Origin: Acidimicrobiales bacterium
Lineage (GTDB): Bacteria > Actinomycetota > Acidimicrobiia > Acidimicrobiales > JAVJTC01
DNA length: 64,000 nt
Assembly: GCA_040219085.1 (NCBI GenBank)
Contig: JAVJTC010000033.1
Location: 32,243 to 96,242, forward strand
Direction of reading: 5' to 3'
The notes beneath the pieces are model-generated. The model saw nothing but the letters and a program-made list of their open reading frames with translations. It did not search any database and was not told the origin of the DNA. Below are positions 54,279-62,534 of the stretch, piece by piece; positions within the stretch are counted from its first letter, which is position 1; each line of letters opens with the position of its first letter. The position numbers and the translations under genes are program-made.

Positions 54279-55758
54279 GGCTGTCACCGCCCCTCCACTC
54301 TTCGACTTCGACGACACCTTCGTGCGTGACCTCGAGGGATTGTACGAACCATGGAAGCCCTCGGCGGTCCCCGAGCCGGAGCTGGTGGTGCTCAACGAGG
54401 ACCTGGCCGTCGAGCTCGGTGTGGACCCGCAGCGGCTGGCGGCACCGGAGGGCCTTGCGGTCCTGGCCGGCAATGCCGTGCCGGAGGGAGCGAGGCCCGT
54501 CGCGCAGGCCTACGCGGGTCACCAGTTCGGGAACTACTCGCCGCGTCTCGGCGATGGCCGGGCCCTTCTGCTCGGTGAGGTGATCGACGTGCACGGTCGA
54601 CGCCGTGACCTGCACATGAAGGGCTCTGGTCGCACCCCCTTCGCCCGGGGCGGCGACGGCAGGGCGGCGCTCGGACCGATGCTGCGCGAGTACGTCATCG
54701 GTGAGGCGATGTACGCGCTGGGCATCCCCACGACGCGGGGGCTGTCGGTGATCGCAACCGGCGAGAAGGTGCGCCGTGAGACGGCGCTGCCGGGAGCCGT
54801 GCTCACGCGGGCGGCCGCCAGCCACCTCCGGGTCGGCACGTTCCAGTACGCGGCGGCGACCGGGGACGGGGACCTGCTGCGCAGGCTCGCCGATCACGCC
54901 ATCGACCGACATCAACCCGACGTCGTCGGGGCGCCCGAGCCCTACCTCGCCCTCCTCGACGGTGTGGCGGAGGCGCAGGCCGCTCTCGTCGCCCGGTGGA
55001 TGCTCGTCGGCTTCATCCACGGTGTGATGAACACCGACAACACGACCATCTCCGGCGAGACCATCGACTACGGGCCGTGTGCCTTCATGGATGCATACGA
55101 CCCGGCGACCGTGTTCAGTTCCATCGACCACGCCGGTCGCTACGCCTACGGGAACCAGCCCCACATCGCGCAGTGGAACCTCGCACGTCTCGCCGAGGCG
55201 CTCCTCCCTCTCATCGACGACGACACCGATGTGGCCGTCGAGAAGGCGACAGAGGTGCTCGGGGCCTATTCGGACCGCTACCTCGCCCACTGGGGTGAGG
55301 GGATGAGGGCCAAGCTGGGGATGGACGGGTCGGTCGACGGCGACGACGCTCTGATCGCGGACGGTCTGACCCTCCTTTCTGAGAACGCCGTCGACTTCAC
55401 GTCGTTCTTCCGGGCGCTCGCCGCTTCGCTACGCGGCGACGAGTCCCGCCTCGTCGCGCTCTTCGACGACGTCGCCGCCCTCGACCCGTGGCTGGGCCGG
55501 TGGCGGGGCCGCGTCGAGGCCGGGGGAACGGACGCAGCCGCGATTGCGGCCGGCATGGACCGTGTCAACCCGGTCTACATCGCCCGCAACCACCTCGTGG
55601 AGGAGGCCCTGGCCGCCGGTAGCACAGGTGATCTCGCTCCGATGGAGCGTCTCCTGGAGGTCCTGGCCGAGCCGTTCGACGAGCGACCCGGCCTCGAGTC
55701 CTTCGCCCTCCCTGCACCGCCCGACTTCGGTCCCTACGTCACCTTCTGCGGGACCTGA
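54277..55758 (+). CDS. SelO/UPF0061 protein adenylyltransferase
   Basis: This 493-residue pseudokinase-fold enzyme AMPylates proteins during redox stress. Marks: [67 protein letters not shown], and [23 protein letters not shown] with catalytic-region Asn and Asp. The chain ends YVTFCGT, with Cys third from the end, the place where vertebrate SelO has selenocysteine. It is a Cys form, not a selenoprotein. Confidence 0.94.
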   Translation: MAVTAPPLFDFDDTFVRDLEGLYEPWKPSAVPEPELVVLNEDLAVELGVDPQRLAAPEGLAVLAGNAVPEGARPVAQAYAGHQFGNYSPRLGDGRALLLGEVIDVHGRRRDLHMKGSGRTPFARGGDGRAALGPMLREYVIGEAMYALGIPTTRGLSVIATGEKVRRETALPGAVLTRAAASHLRVGTFQYAAATGDGDLLRRLADHAIDRHQPDVVGAPEPYLALLDGVAEAQAALVARWMLVGFIHGVMNTDNTTISGETIDYGPCAFMDAYDPATVFSSIDHAGRYAYGNQPHIAQWNLARLAEALLPLIDDDTDVAVEKATEVLGAYSDRYLAHWGEGMRAKLGMDGSVDGDDALIADGLTLLSENAVDFTSFFRALAASLRGDESRLVALFDDVAALDPWLGRWRGRVEAGGTDAAAIAAGMDRVNPVYIARNHLVEEALAAGSTGDLAPMERLLEVLAEPFDERPGLESFALPAPPDFGPYVTFCGT

Positions 55759-55791
55759 CGCTCGACGTCCGCCGGGTGGGGTGAACGGCTC

Positions 55792-56829
55792 TCAGCGGGC
55801 ACGGGTCAGCCGCTCGGCGAGGATCCAGGTCGCCCGTAGCCCTGCGCCGGCCACCGACGGAGCCTGACGGACCATTGCGACCTTGTTCCACCGACCGGTC
55901 GCCCGCGATGCGGCTGCGAGCGCTGCGAAGTCCCTACGGCTCTCACTACAGCGGCTCCTCGACAGCGCCGCGGTTACGTCGCCGGGCACGGTGGTGTCGA
56001 GATCATCCGCCATCGACGTGAGCAGGGCTGCGATCCGACGAGCCGTCGGATGGGCCCCGGCTGTTCGGGTGAAAGCCCTCCAGTCGAGCGACCGGTGACT
56101 CGCGACGAAGTGCGCGTCGAGAACCCACTGCATCGACCGAGCGGTGCCGTAGGTGGCTCCGTGGACGAGCAGCGCGAACAACTCGTCGGACGCCGCCGGC
56201 CGCCTCACGAGCCCGCCACCGTGGCCGGTGCTGCGCGACCACATCGCCTCGAGTGCCGCAACGTCGAACGCAGCGTCGTTGGGTCGTTCGGCGACTACTG
56301 CTTCGACTCCCGAGGCGTGTCGCAGCGGTCGGGGAGCGGGCCCGAAGCGCGGGTCGATCAGGGCGGGGGTCCATCCCGCCCCTGCGAGCGTTGTGAGCGC
56401 CGCGTCGACGGATTCCGCCGGGACGACCAGGCGTGGCCCGCCGGAGTGACGCGCAACGGGATCCGGCCAGTAGCCCTCGGCCAGGAGGAAGCCGTCGAAG
56501 GCGATCACGGCAATCGATGCCTGGTCGAACGCAGCGAGCGCCGAGCGGGTGATCCGGGCGAGTGTCTCGTGACGCAGCTGTTCGCGTGCGGCTGCGACGC
56601 GGACAGCGTCCAGCGTTGCGGCATCGAGGAGTTCGACGATCTCGGCGGTGCCGGCGGCGAGCGGCAGCAGCGACCTGATGCGGTCGGTCCTGTCGGCGCG
56701 GACGCGGTCGAGTAGTGGGCCACGAGCCCTGGTCCAGCTACGCCAGGCGTCACGTCGACGCAGCGGGTCGCCGAGAAGTGCGGTGAGCAGGGGAGTGTCG
56801 GCGCCAGCCAGGCGGCCGGGGGGCCTCAT
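55792..56829 (-). CDS. nucleotidyltransferase-fold protein (NTP_transf_5-like)
   Basis: The product has 345 residues from ATG 56829 (ATGA overlap with the GT2 gene). The central part resembles NTP_transf_5 proteins: a buried acidic pattern in VIAFDGFLLAEGYWPDPVA, then ELFALLVHGATYGTARSMQWVLDAHFVASH and WRAFTRTAG. Proteins of this group usually accompany PqqD-like and HprK-like proteins in glycan or peptide clusters, as they do here. The nucleotidyltransferase GS/DxD signature is weak, so it may be catalytically altered. Role unknown. Confidence 0.7.
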   Translation of the reverse strand: MRPPGRLAGADTPLLTALLGDPLRRRDAWRSWTRARGPLLDRVRADRTDRIRSLLPLAAGTAEIVELLDAATLDAVRVAAAREQLRHETLARITRSALAAFDQASIAVIAFDGFLLAEGYWPDPVARHSGGPRLVVPAESVDAALTTLAGAGWTPALIDPRFGPAPRPLRHASGVEAVVAERPNDAAFDVAALEAMWSRSTGHGGGLVRRPAASDELFALLVHGATYGTARSMQWVLDAHFVASHRSLDWRAFTRTAGAHPTARRIAALLTSMADDLDTTVPGDVTAALSRSRCSESRRDFAALAAASRATGRWNKVAMVRQAPSVAGAGLRATWILAERLTRAR

Positions 56830-57518
56830 CTGTCGATACGGCCCCGGCGTGCATCGGCGCGGATCTTGATCAGGTCGAAGAGGCCGCCGAGGGGGTCCTC
56901 GCCGGTGAGGCTGTCGTTGGTGGTGTGGACCCGTCGGTGCATCACGACCTGCTCCAGGGTCTCGACGAGGCACCCCCGCTCGACGGCGGTCGCGAACCAG
57001 CCGGTGTCCGACGGCCTGATCGCATCGCCGAACCGGCCGTAGCGCTCGAAGACCTCACGCCGGGCGAGCATCGTCGGGACGATCCACCCCGAGATGGGCT
57101 CCGACAGTGGTTGTCCGGCGTACCGCTCGGCTTCCTGGGCCGCCTCCTCGTCCCAGAAGTTGAGGTACTGCCCGACGCAGACGTCCACGTCCGGGTCGCT
57201 CTCGAACACCGCCAGCTGTCGGCGGAGCTTGTCGGGCACCCAGAGGTCGTCGGCGTCGCAGAAGGCGATCCAGTCGCCGGTGGCGGCTTCGATCGCCGCG
57301 TCCCGGGCCGGGATCAGGCCCGCGTGTTCGGCCTCGACGAGAGTGATCTCGGCGTCGTGGTGGCGCACGACGTCAGCGGTGGCATCGGTCGATCCGTCGT
57401 CGACGACCACGATCTCGATCGGGCGGTGGGTCTGGGCCACGATGCTGTCGAGCGTCTCGGTGATGAACCGTGCCGCGTTGTAGGCGGGAATCAGGCACGA
57501 CACGAGATACGCGTTCAT
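56826..57518 (-). CDS. family 2 glycosyltransferase
   Basis: This 230-residue GT-A protein has CLIPAYNAARFITETLDSI, VVVDDGSTDATADV, and the metal-binding DADDLW near residue 94, preceded by GDWIAFC. It lacks membrane helices. It is paralogous to the gene just upstream (57515-58207) and both carry the QRRLHTTN/HRRVHTTN motif near the C-terminus. Start overlaps with neighbours by 4 nt on both sides, giving a tightly coupled three-gene unit. Confidence 0.88.
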   Translation of the reverse strand: MNAYLVSCLIPAYNAARFITETLDSIVAQTHRPIEIVVVDDGSTDATADVVRHHDAEITLVEAEHAGLIPARDAAIEAATGDWIAFCDADDLWVPDKLRRQLAVFESDPDVDVCVGQYLNFWDEEAAQEAERYAGQPLSEPISGWIVPTMLARREVFERYGRFGDAIRPSDTGWFATAVERGCLVETLEQVVMHRRVHTTNDSLTGEDPLGGLFDLIKIRADARRGRIDR

Positions 57519-58207
57519 CGATTCCTCCCACCACGAGCCGCACGCATTCTCGCCGCCACGAACTCCAGGTGCTCATCGAGGCTCGATGATTCGCATGACG
57601 TGCTCGTGTTCGTCGTGTGTAGCCGCCGTTGGACGAGCACGTCCGTGACGTGGGCCACCTCGCTGTGTTCGCGGGCGCGTAGGAACCACTCGGTCTTGTT
57701 CATGTGGCGTAGCGACTCGTCGAACGGGCCGATCTCGTCGAAGGCCGAGCGCCACACCGCCAGAGTCGCCGTGTAGTAACCCGCCGCAGGCTCGAGCAGC
57801 CAGGCGTCCACGGAGTCCGGGTCGATGGCGAGCTCCGGTGAGATGAAGTTGACCACGTCGGTGATCGAGTAGCCCGCTGAGGGCATCTCGGCGAGGGCCG
57901 CGACCTGCCGTTCGGTCTTCGTGGGGTGCCACAGGTCGTCGGCGTCGCAGAAGGTGAGGAGGTCGCCTCGGGCCACGGTGACCCCGGCGTTCATCGCCGC
58001 GGCAGCGCCCATGTTGGCGCGTCGCAGGACCTTCGCAGATGGCACCGCAGCGGCTGCCACCTCGGCCGATGTGTCGGAGGAGCCGTCGTCGACGACGATG
58101 ATCTCGGCGACGGGGTGGGTCTGGTTCCTGATCGCCGCGAGGGTCTCCGCGAGATAGCGTTCGCCGTTGTACACGGGAACGACGACCGAGACGGATGCGG
58201 CGGTCAC
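57515..58207 (-). CDS. family 2 glycosyltransferase (paralog)
   Basis: This 230-residue protein has VVVPVYNGERYLAETLAAI, VVDDGSSDTSAEV, LLTFCDADDLWHPTK and QRRLHTTN. It is the first gene of the minus-strand GT2-GT2-nucleotidyltransferase unit and is divergent from the GT4 gene, 68 bp away. Equal length to its neighbour points to tandem duplication followed by divergence. Donor and acceptor unknown. Confidence 0.88.
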   Translation of the reverse strand: MTAASVSVVVPVYNGERYLAETLAAIRNQTHPVAEIIVVDDGSSDTSAEVAAAAVPSAKVLRRANMGAAAAMNAGVTVARGDLLTFCDADDLWHPTKTERQVAALAEMPSAGYSITDVVNFISPELAIDPDSVDAWLLEPAAGYYTATLAVWRSAFDEIGPFDESLRHMNKTEWFLRAREHSEVAHVTDVLVQRRLHTTNTSTSCESSSLDEHLEFVAARMRAARGGRNR

Positions 58208-58275
58208 TGGGGCAGGGTCCTGATACTCACGGTGGGGTTCATCTGCGTTGCGCCGGTCGCGCCCGGCATCCGACG

Positions 58276-59400
58276 ATGAGGGTCATGGTGTGGGCCGCCG
58301 CCTACCCGCCGAGTCGTGGCGGCGTCGAGACGATGACCGCAGGTCTCGGCGCGACCCTAGCCGAGCGGGGTCACAGCGTCCGTGTGCTGACCGACTCCGG
58401 ATCGGCCGATTCCGACGTCCGTGACGGCGCCGTCGGCGTCGACCGGTTGCCGTTGCACCACACGCTGACGAGCCGTGACCCGGAGGCGATCGCAGAGCTG
58501 GTCGACCGTGTTGGTCGCATGACCCGGTCCTTCGACCCCGATGTCGTGAATCTTCATGCCATGCATCCTGGTTGGTACTTCTACCTGAAGACGCAGCGCC
58601 GGAGCTCGGCGCCGCTGGCGTTCACGTCGCACGGCTGGTCGGGCTATCCGACCGGTCCCGACTCGCTCACCGGGAGGGTTCTGCGCTCGGCGACCCGGAT
58701 CGTCTGTTGCAGCGATTTCGTCTGCGCCATCGGGCGTCGACTCGTGCCCGATATCGCGGACAGGTTCGTCACCAACCTCAACGGGGTCAGGCCGTCGGGA
58801 CTCACGGCGGCTCCACCGCCCTTCGATCCTCCGCATCTGGTGTACGCGAGCCGACTCGAGCCGGAGAAGGGGATCATCGACCTGCTCGGGGCGCTGCCGG
58901 GTGTCGTCGCAGTGGTGCCCTCTCTGCGAGTGACCGTCGCCGGGCCTGGGAGTCTCGAGGCCGAAGTGCGGCAGATCGTCGCCGCGGAACCGTCGCTCGC
59001 AGGGGTGACGGTCACCGGCGCCGTCGACCCGGGCGTGGTTCAGAACCTCATGGCGGCTGCGACGCTCGTCGTCGTCCCCTCGCGTGAGGGTGTGCCTCCC
59101 GAGACGTCGGAGCCGTTCGGACTCGTCGCCGCCGAGGCAGCGGCGCTCGGCCGCCCGGTCGTCGCCACCGCGGTGGGTGGCCTTCGCGAGATCGTCGTGC
59201 ACGGCCATACGGGGCTTCTCGTCGCCCCGGGCGACGGCTCGGCTCTGCGCGATGCGCTCATCGAGATCCTCGGGGATTCCGCGGCCGCGGCCAGGATGGG
59301 CGCATCGGGCCGACGCTACGCTGCCGAGCAGTTCGGCTGGGACGACCACGTCGACCGGTACGAGCAGATCTTCGACGAGATGGTGGAGAGAGGCAGATGA
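58276..59400 (+). CDS. family 4 glycosyltransferase
   Basis: This 374-residue GT-B fold protein begins MRVMVWAAAYPPSRGGVETM, the typical GT4 N-terminus. The acceptor-side Arg/Glu of the retaining mechanism lie in LVYASRLEPEKGI and PSREGVPPETSEPFGLVAAEAAALGRPVVA. ATG 58276 is preferred over upstream in-frame starts, which lie in the divergent region. Its stop overlaps the PqqD-like gene by 4 nt. Confidence 0.9.
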   Translation: MRVMVWAAAYPPSRGGVETMTAGLGATLAERGHSVRVLTDSGSADSDVRDGAVGVDRLPLHHTLTSRDPEAIAELVDRVGRMTRSFDPDVVNLHAMHPGWYFYLKTQRRSSAPLAFTSHGWSGYPTGPDSLTGRVLRSATRIVCCSDFVCAIGRRLVPDIADRFVTNLNGVRPSGLTAAPPPFDPPHLVYASRLEPEKGIIDLLGALPGVVAVVPSLRVTVAGPGSLEAEVRQIVAAEPSLAGVTVTGAVDPGVVQNLMAAATLVVVPSREGVPPETSEPFGLVAAEAAALGRPVVATAVGGLREIVVHGHTGLLVAPGDGSALRDALIEILGDSAAAARMGASGRRYAAEQFGWDDHVDRYEQIFDEMVERGR

Positions 59401-59843
59401 CATCGCCCGGTGCACACGCGCGGTTTCGACCCCACCAGCGGGTGGTGGCGAAGATCGTCATGGACGAGGCGGTCATCATCAACCTCGAGACCGGTGTCTA
59501 CTACGGGCTTCCCGGCGCCGGTTCCGTCGTCTGGGCTCTCGTCGCAGCGGGCCACAGTCCCGCCGAGGTCGCCGAGCGTGTCGCCTCCGAGTACGCAGTG
59601 CAGTCCACTTCCGTCCGCGGCGACGTGGCGGCACTGGTCGAGTCACTCGTCGACGAGCAGCTCATCGTCGCGTCGGACCGGACCTCGGCCGACGACGTCG
59701 ACATCGCCGATCTCGTCGCGCAGACGGACTACACGCCGCCCGCGCTCGAGCGCTTCGATGACATGGAGGAACTCCTCGCGCTCGACCCGCCCACTCCGGG
59801 CGCCCTCGACGTCCTCATGCAGCGGCCCGACCCCTCGGGATGA
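59397..59843 (+). CDS. PqqD-family protein
   Basis: This 148-residue protein shows VVAKIVMDEAVIINLETGVYYGLPGAGSVVWALVAAGHSPAEVAERV, the PqqD winged-helix pattern that recognises leader peptides in PQQ and other RiPP systems. A C-terminal extension of about 55 acidic residues (DVDIADLVAQTDY onward) is unusual. It lies between a GT4 and an HprK-like gene; no precursor peptide gene is visible close by. The role is inferred only. Confidence 0.82.
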   Translation: MTSPGAHARFRPHQRVVAKIVMDEAVIINLETGVYYGLPGAGSVVWALVAAGHSPAEVAERVASEYAVQSTSVRGDVAALVESLVDEQLIVASDRTSADDVDIADLVAQTDYTPPALERFDDMEELLALDPPTPGALDVLMQRPDPSG

Positions 59844-59870
59844 TGTCCGGACAGCGGGGCCACGGTTCAC

Positions 59871-60923
59871 GTGCCTGGCTCGGCTGACCGTTCAGCGAGC
59901 GGTGACCCCACCCGCCGGGACTGGGACCGCCTGGGTCAGGGCTGGTCGCAGGCGGTGCGGACCGGCGCCGTCCGATCGACCCTTCATGTGGGAATCGCCG
60001 GTCGTGTCGTCGCGCTGAGCATCGTCGGTGATCGGCTGGCAGCCGAGGTCTCCGAGGCGCTCGGACACCTGCGGGTCCCTCGTGCGACACCGGATCTCAC
60101 GATCGAGGCGTGGCACGTCGCGGAGACCGGCGTCGACGTGGGCCCGATCGCCGCCGAGATCGACCCGGACCTCCCTCTCGCGTTCGCCATGTCTGCCGAC
60201 CGAGCGCTCTTCGCGCACCGTCAACACGAGACGGCCGTCGTGTTCGACCGCGGGGCCCGGCTCGCCCGGGCGGCAGTCGGAGAGATCGCCGACGGGTCGC
60301 TCTACGAGCGGGGTCGCCCGTTCGAGACGATGCTGACCGTGTGGTTGCGGGACCTCGGGGTGGCGCTCGTCCATGGCGCCGTGGTCTCGTCCGGTGAGCG
60401 TGGCGCGCTCATCGTCGGCAAGAGCGGCTCGGGAAAGTCGACGCTCGCTGCGGAGTGCCTGGTTGGAGGTATGAGTCTCGTCAACGACGACAAGGTGGCT
60501 GTGGTCGTGGGCCCGCAGTCCGCGCGGGCCCACGGTCTCAACGCGTCACTGCACCTCACGGCGAACTCCCTGGACCGTCTGCCGGGACTCGCCCCCGTTG
60601 CCGTCCCACCTCGTATTCGGGCTGACGACAAGTACCGGGTGCCGGTCGGACGGACCCACCCCCTCCAGATGTCTCCCGCGGCCGACCTCGTGGCGATCGT
60701 GATCCCCTCCCTGCACGATGGGGACGAGACCACCGTCGACGCCGTGCGTGCACCAGCGGCGATGCGGGCGATGGCTGTGAGCACGGTGATGGCCATTCCG
60801 TCGTCGTCGGAGGGGCTCGATGCGCTCGTCGCTCTCGCGGAGTCGGTCCCGGCCTGGTCTGTCCGGATAGGCCGCGACGACCGTGGGCCCGAGGTGGTCG
60901 CGGGTCTGCTCCGCCGGGACTGA
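59871..60923 (+). CDS. HprK-like kinase domain protein
   Basis: This 350-residue protein has Walker A GKSGSGKS at 183-190, inside VSSGERGALIVGKSGSGKSTLAA, then MSLVNDDKVAVV (the HPr-kinase-type acidic box). The N-terminal 170 residues resemble the HprK-related proteins that occur with PqqD-like and nucleotidyltransferase proteins. GTG 59871 follows an in-frame stop, so no longer start exists. Substrate unknown; there is no HPr gene here. Confidence 0.8.
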   Translation: MPGSADRSASGDPTRRDWDRLGQGWSQAVRTGAVRSTLHVGIAGRVVALSIVGDRLAAEVSEALGHLRVPRATPDLTIEAWHVAETGVDVGPIAAEIDPDLPLAFAMSADRALFAHRQHETAVVFDRGARLARAAVGEIADGSLYERGRPFETMLTVWLRDLGVALVHGAVVSSGERGALIVGKSGSGKSTLAAECLVGGMSLVNDDKVAVVVGPQSARAHGLNASLHLTANSLDRLPGLAPVAVPPRIRADDKYRVPVGRTHPLQMSPAADLVAIVIPSLHDGDETTVDAVRAPAAMRAMAVSTVMAIPSSSEGLDALVALAESVPAWSVRIGRDDRGPEVVAGLLRRD

Positions 60924-60945
60924 ACCCGCCCGGTCCTCACGAACG

Positions 60946-60951
60946 TAGAAT
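60946..60951 (+). promoter_or_regulatory. -10-like hexamer before GT gene at 60960
   Basis: TAGAAT lies 8 nt before ATG 60960, and no Shine-Dalgarno sequence is present. Confidence 0.4.
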
Positions 60952-60959
60952 CGGCCTTC

Positions 60960-61712
60960 ATGCGGCTCATAGCCAGCGTCAGCGCATCCCACGCCCGCCT
61001 CGTCGAGGAGTGGTTCCTCCCGACCGTCCCGGCCGGCTTCGAGCCGGTCGTCGTCGACGCGGAGCAACTCTGCGCGTCGGGTGAGTTCCGCTCCGACGGT
61101 TGGATGAACCAGGTCGCCCTCAAGTTCGTCGCAATCGAAGAAGCCACCTGGGGTCACGACGGCGAGATCGCGATCTTCAGCGACGTCGACATCCGCTTCT
61201 TCGAGGGATTCACGCCGGAGCTCGCCCGCGAGCTGCTCGGCGACCGCGACATCGCGTTCCAACAGGGTTCGCTCAGCGGCACGCTGTGTGCCGGTTTCTA
61301 CATCTTCCGTGTGGGCGACCGGGCTCGCAGTTTCTTCCAGCGGGTCGAGGCCTATCTGACGCCGGACTACGTCGGTGACGACGAGACTGCGATGAACGAG
61401 GAGCTGCGGGTTCCGTTGCTGCGCGGGATGGGGAAGATCGACAGCCTCGGTGAGCGTCCCCGTCGGCTCGCCTTCGATGCCCTGACAGCGTTCCACGCCC
61501 GCCGGCCCCGGCCCGCCGACCAGCTCTCGTGGCGCCTGCTGCCGTCCTACATCTGGAACCCGGGTCTCTCCAGGCCGAGGGAGTGGAGACCCGGCGATCC
61601 GCTCCGGGTCCCCCGCACGATCCACGTCCACCACGCGAACTACACCGTGGGTGTCGCCAACAAGCTCGCCCAACTCGCCGAGGTGGACCGCATCGTGGCC
61701 TCTCGCGCTTGA
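60960..61712 (+). CDS. GT-A-type nucleotide-diphospho-sugar transferase
   Basis: This 250-residue protein has a DxD motif, D75-V-D77, in FSDVDIRFFEGF, and begins MRLIASVSASHARLVEEWF. NQVALKFVAIEEATW and AFQQGSLSGTLCAGFYIF fit the GT77-like nucleotide-diphospho-sugar transferase family. Transfers a sugar to an unknown acceptor, probably in the same glycan pathway as the preceding genes. Confidence 0.72.
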   Translation: MRLIASVSASHARLVEEWFLPTVPAGFEPVVVDAEQLCASGEFRSDGWMNQVALKFVAIEEATWGHDGEIAIFSDVDIRFFEGFTPELARELLGDRDIAFQQGSLSGTLCAGFYIFRVGDRARSFFQRVEAYLTPDYVGDDETAMNEELRVPLLRGMGKIDSLGERPRRLAFDALTAFHARRPRPADQLSWRLLPSYIWNPGLSRPREWRPGDPLRVPRTIHVHHANYTVGVANKLAQLAEVDRIVASRA

Positions 61713-61757
61713 GGCGGACGTCGGGCGTGCGTCGCCCCGATCTGCGCCACCCGTTCG

Positions 61758-61763
61758 TATCCT
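61758..61763 (+). promoter_or_regulatory. -10 hexamer for leaderless methyltransferase gene
   Basis: TATCCT followed by GAGCCG (6 nt) and ATG 61770, the same spacing as at several other genes in the window. Confidence 0.45.
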
Positions 61764-61769
61764 GAGCCG

Positions 61770-62375
61770 ATGGCCGACAAGAGCCGGTGGACGGCACTGA
61801 TCGAGGAGAACCCCGGGCACTCGACGTGGTACGTCGAGCGTTTCAGGAACATGGCCGCCGAGGGGCACGATCTGCACGGTGAGGCCCGTCTCGTCGACGC
61901 CATGGTGGGCCGGGAGAGCCACGTTCTCGACGCGGGCTGCGGGCCGGGACGCGTGGGCGGGAGACTCGCGGAGCTCGGACACGACGTGGTCGGTGTCGAC
62001 CTGGACCCTGTTCTGATCGAGGCCGCCGTCGAGGACCACCCCGGCGCGACCTGGATCGCCGGCGACCTGTCGGAGGTGGATCTCGCCACTCACGGCATCA
62101 CCGATGGTTTCGACGTCATCGTGGCGGCGGGAAACGTGATGGCGTTCCTGGGGCCGAGTACACGTGTGCCGGTGCTGTCCAATATGGCCGCGCACCTCCG
62201 CTCCGAGGGACGGATCGTGGTCGGTTTCGGGTCCGGGCGGGACTACGACTTCGACGATTTCTTCGCCGATGTCGATGCTGCCGGACTGGTCGTCGACGTC
62301 AGGCTCTCCTCGTGGGACCTGCGCCCCTTCGCATCCGACTCCGACTTCCTCGTCGCGATCCTCTCCGCCGCGTAG
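61770..62375 (+). CDS. class I SAM-dependent methyltransferase
   Basis: This 201-residue protein has motif I VLDAGCGPGRVGGRLAELGH, then VVGVDLDPVLIEAAVED and WIAGDLSEVDL. A compact UbiE/BioC-like small-molecule methyltransferase, last of the glycan-type region. Substrate unknown. The 159-bp gap before the isocitrate lyase gene holds nothing I recognise. Confidence 0.86.
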   Translation: MADKSRWTALIEENPGHSTWYVERFRNMAAEGHDLHGEARLVDAMVGRESHVLDAGCGPGRVGGRLAELGHDVVGVDLDPVLIEAAVEDHPGATWIAGDLSEVDLATHGITDGFDVIVAAGNVMAFLGPSTRVPVLSNMAAHLRSEGRIVVGFGSGRDYDFDDFFADVDAAGLVVDVRLSSWDLRPFASDSDFLVAILSAA

Positions 62376-62534
62376 CTCGACCCGCGTCGGCCGCGGTGAC
62401 CCCGCAGACGGCCCCGCTCGGTTCGAAAATGGGCGGATCGCCGTGTGGTGTGATAGCGACCAGGGTCGCAGTTGTGCCGCCGGACCCCGGTGGCGCCGCG
62501 GCTTTGCACGCTCGTGATTCCGGGAGAGGTCCAG

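Noticed and set aside
59397..60923. RiPP cluster with a precursor peptide
   Set aside because: No small precursor-like ORF fits in the short gaps around the PqqD-like gene, and there is no radical SAM, cyclodehydratase or asparagine-synthase-like gene in the neighbourhood.
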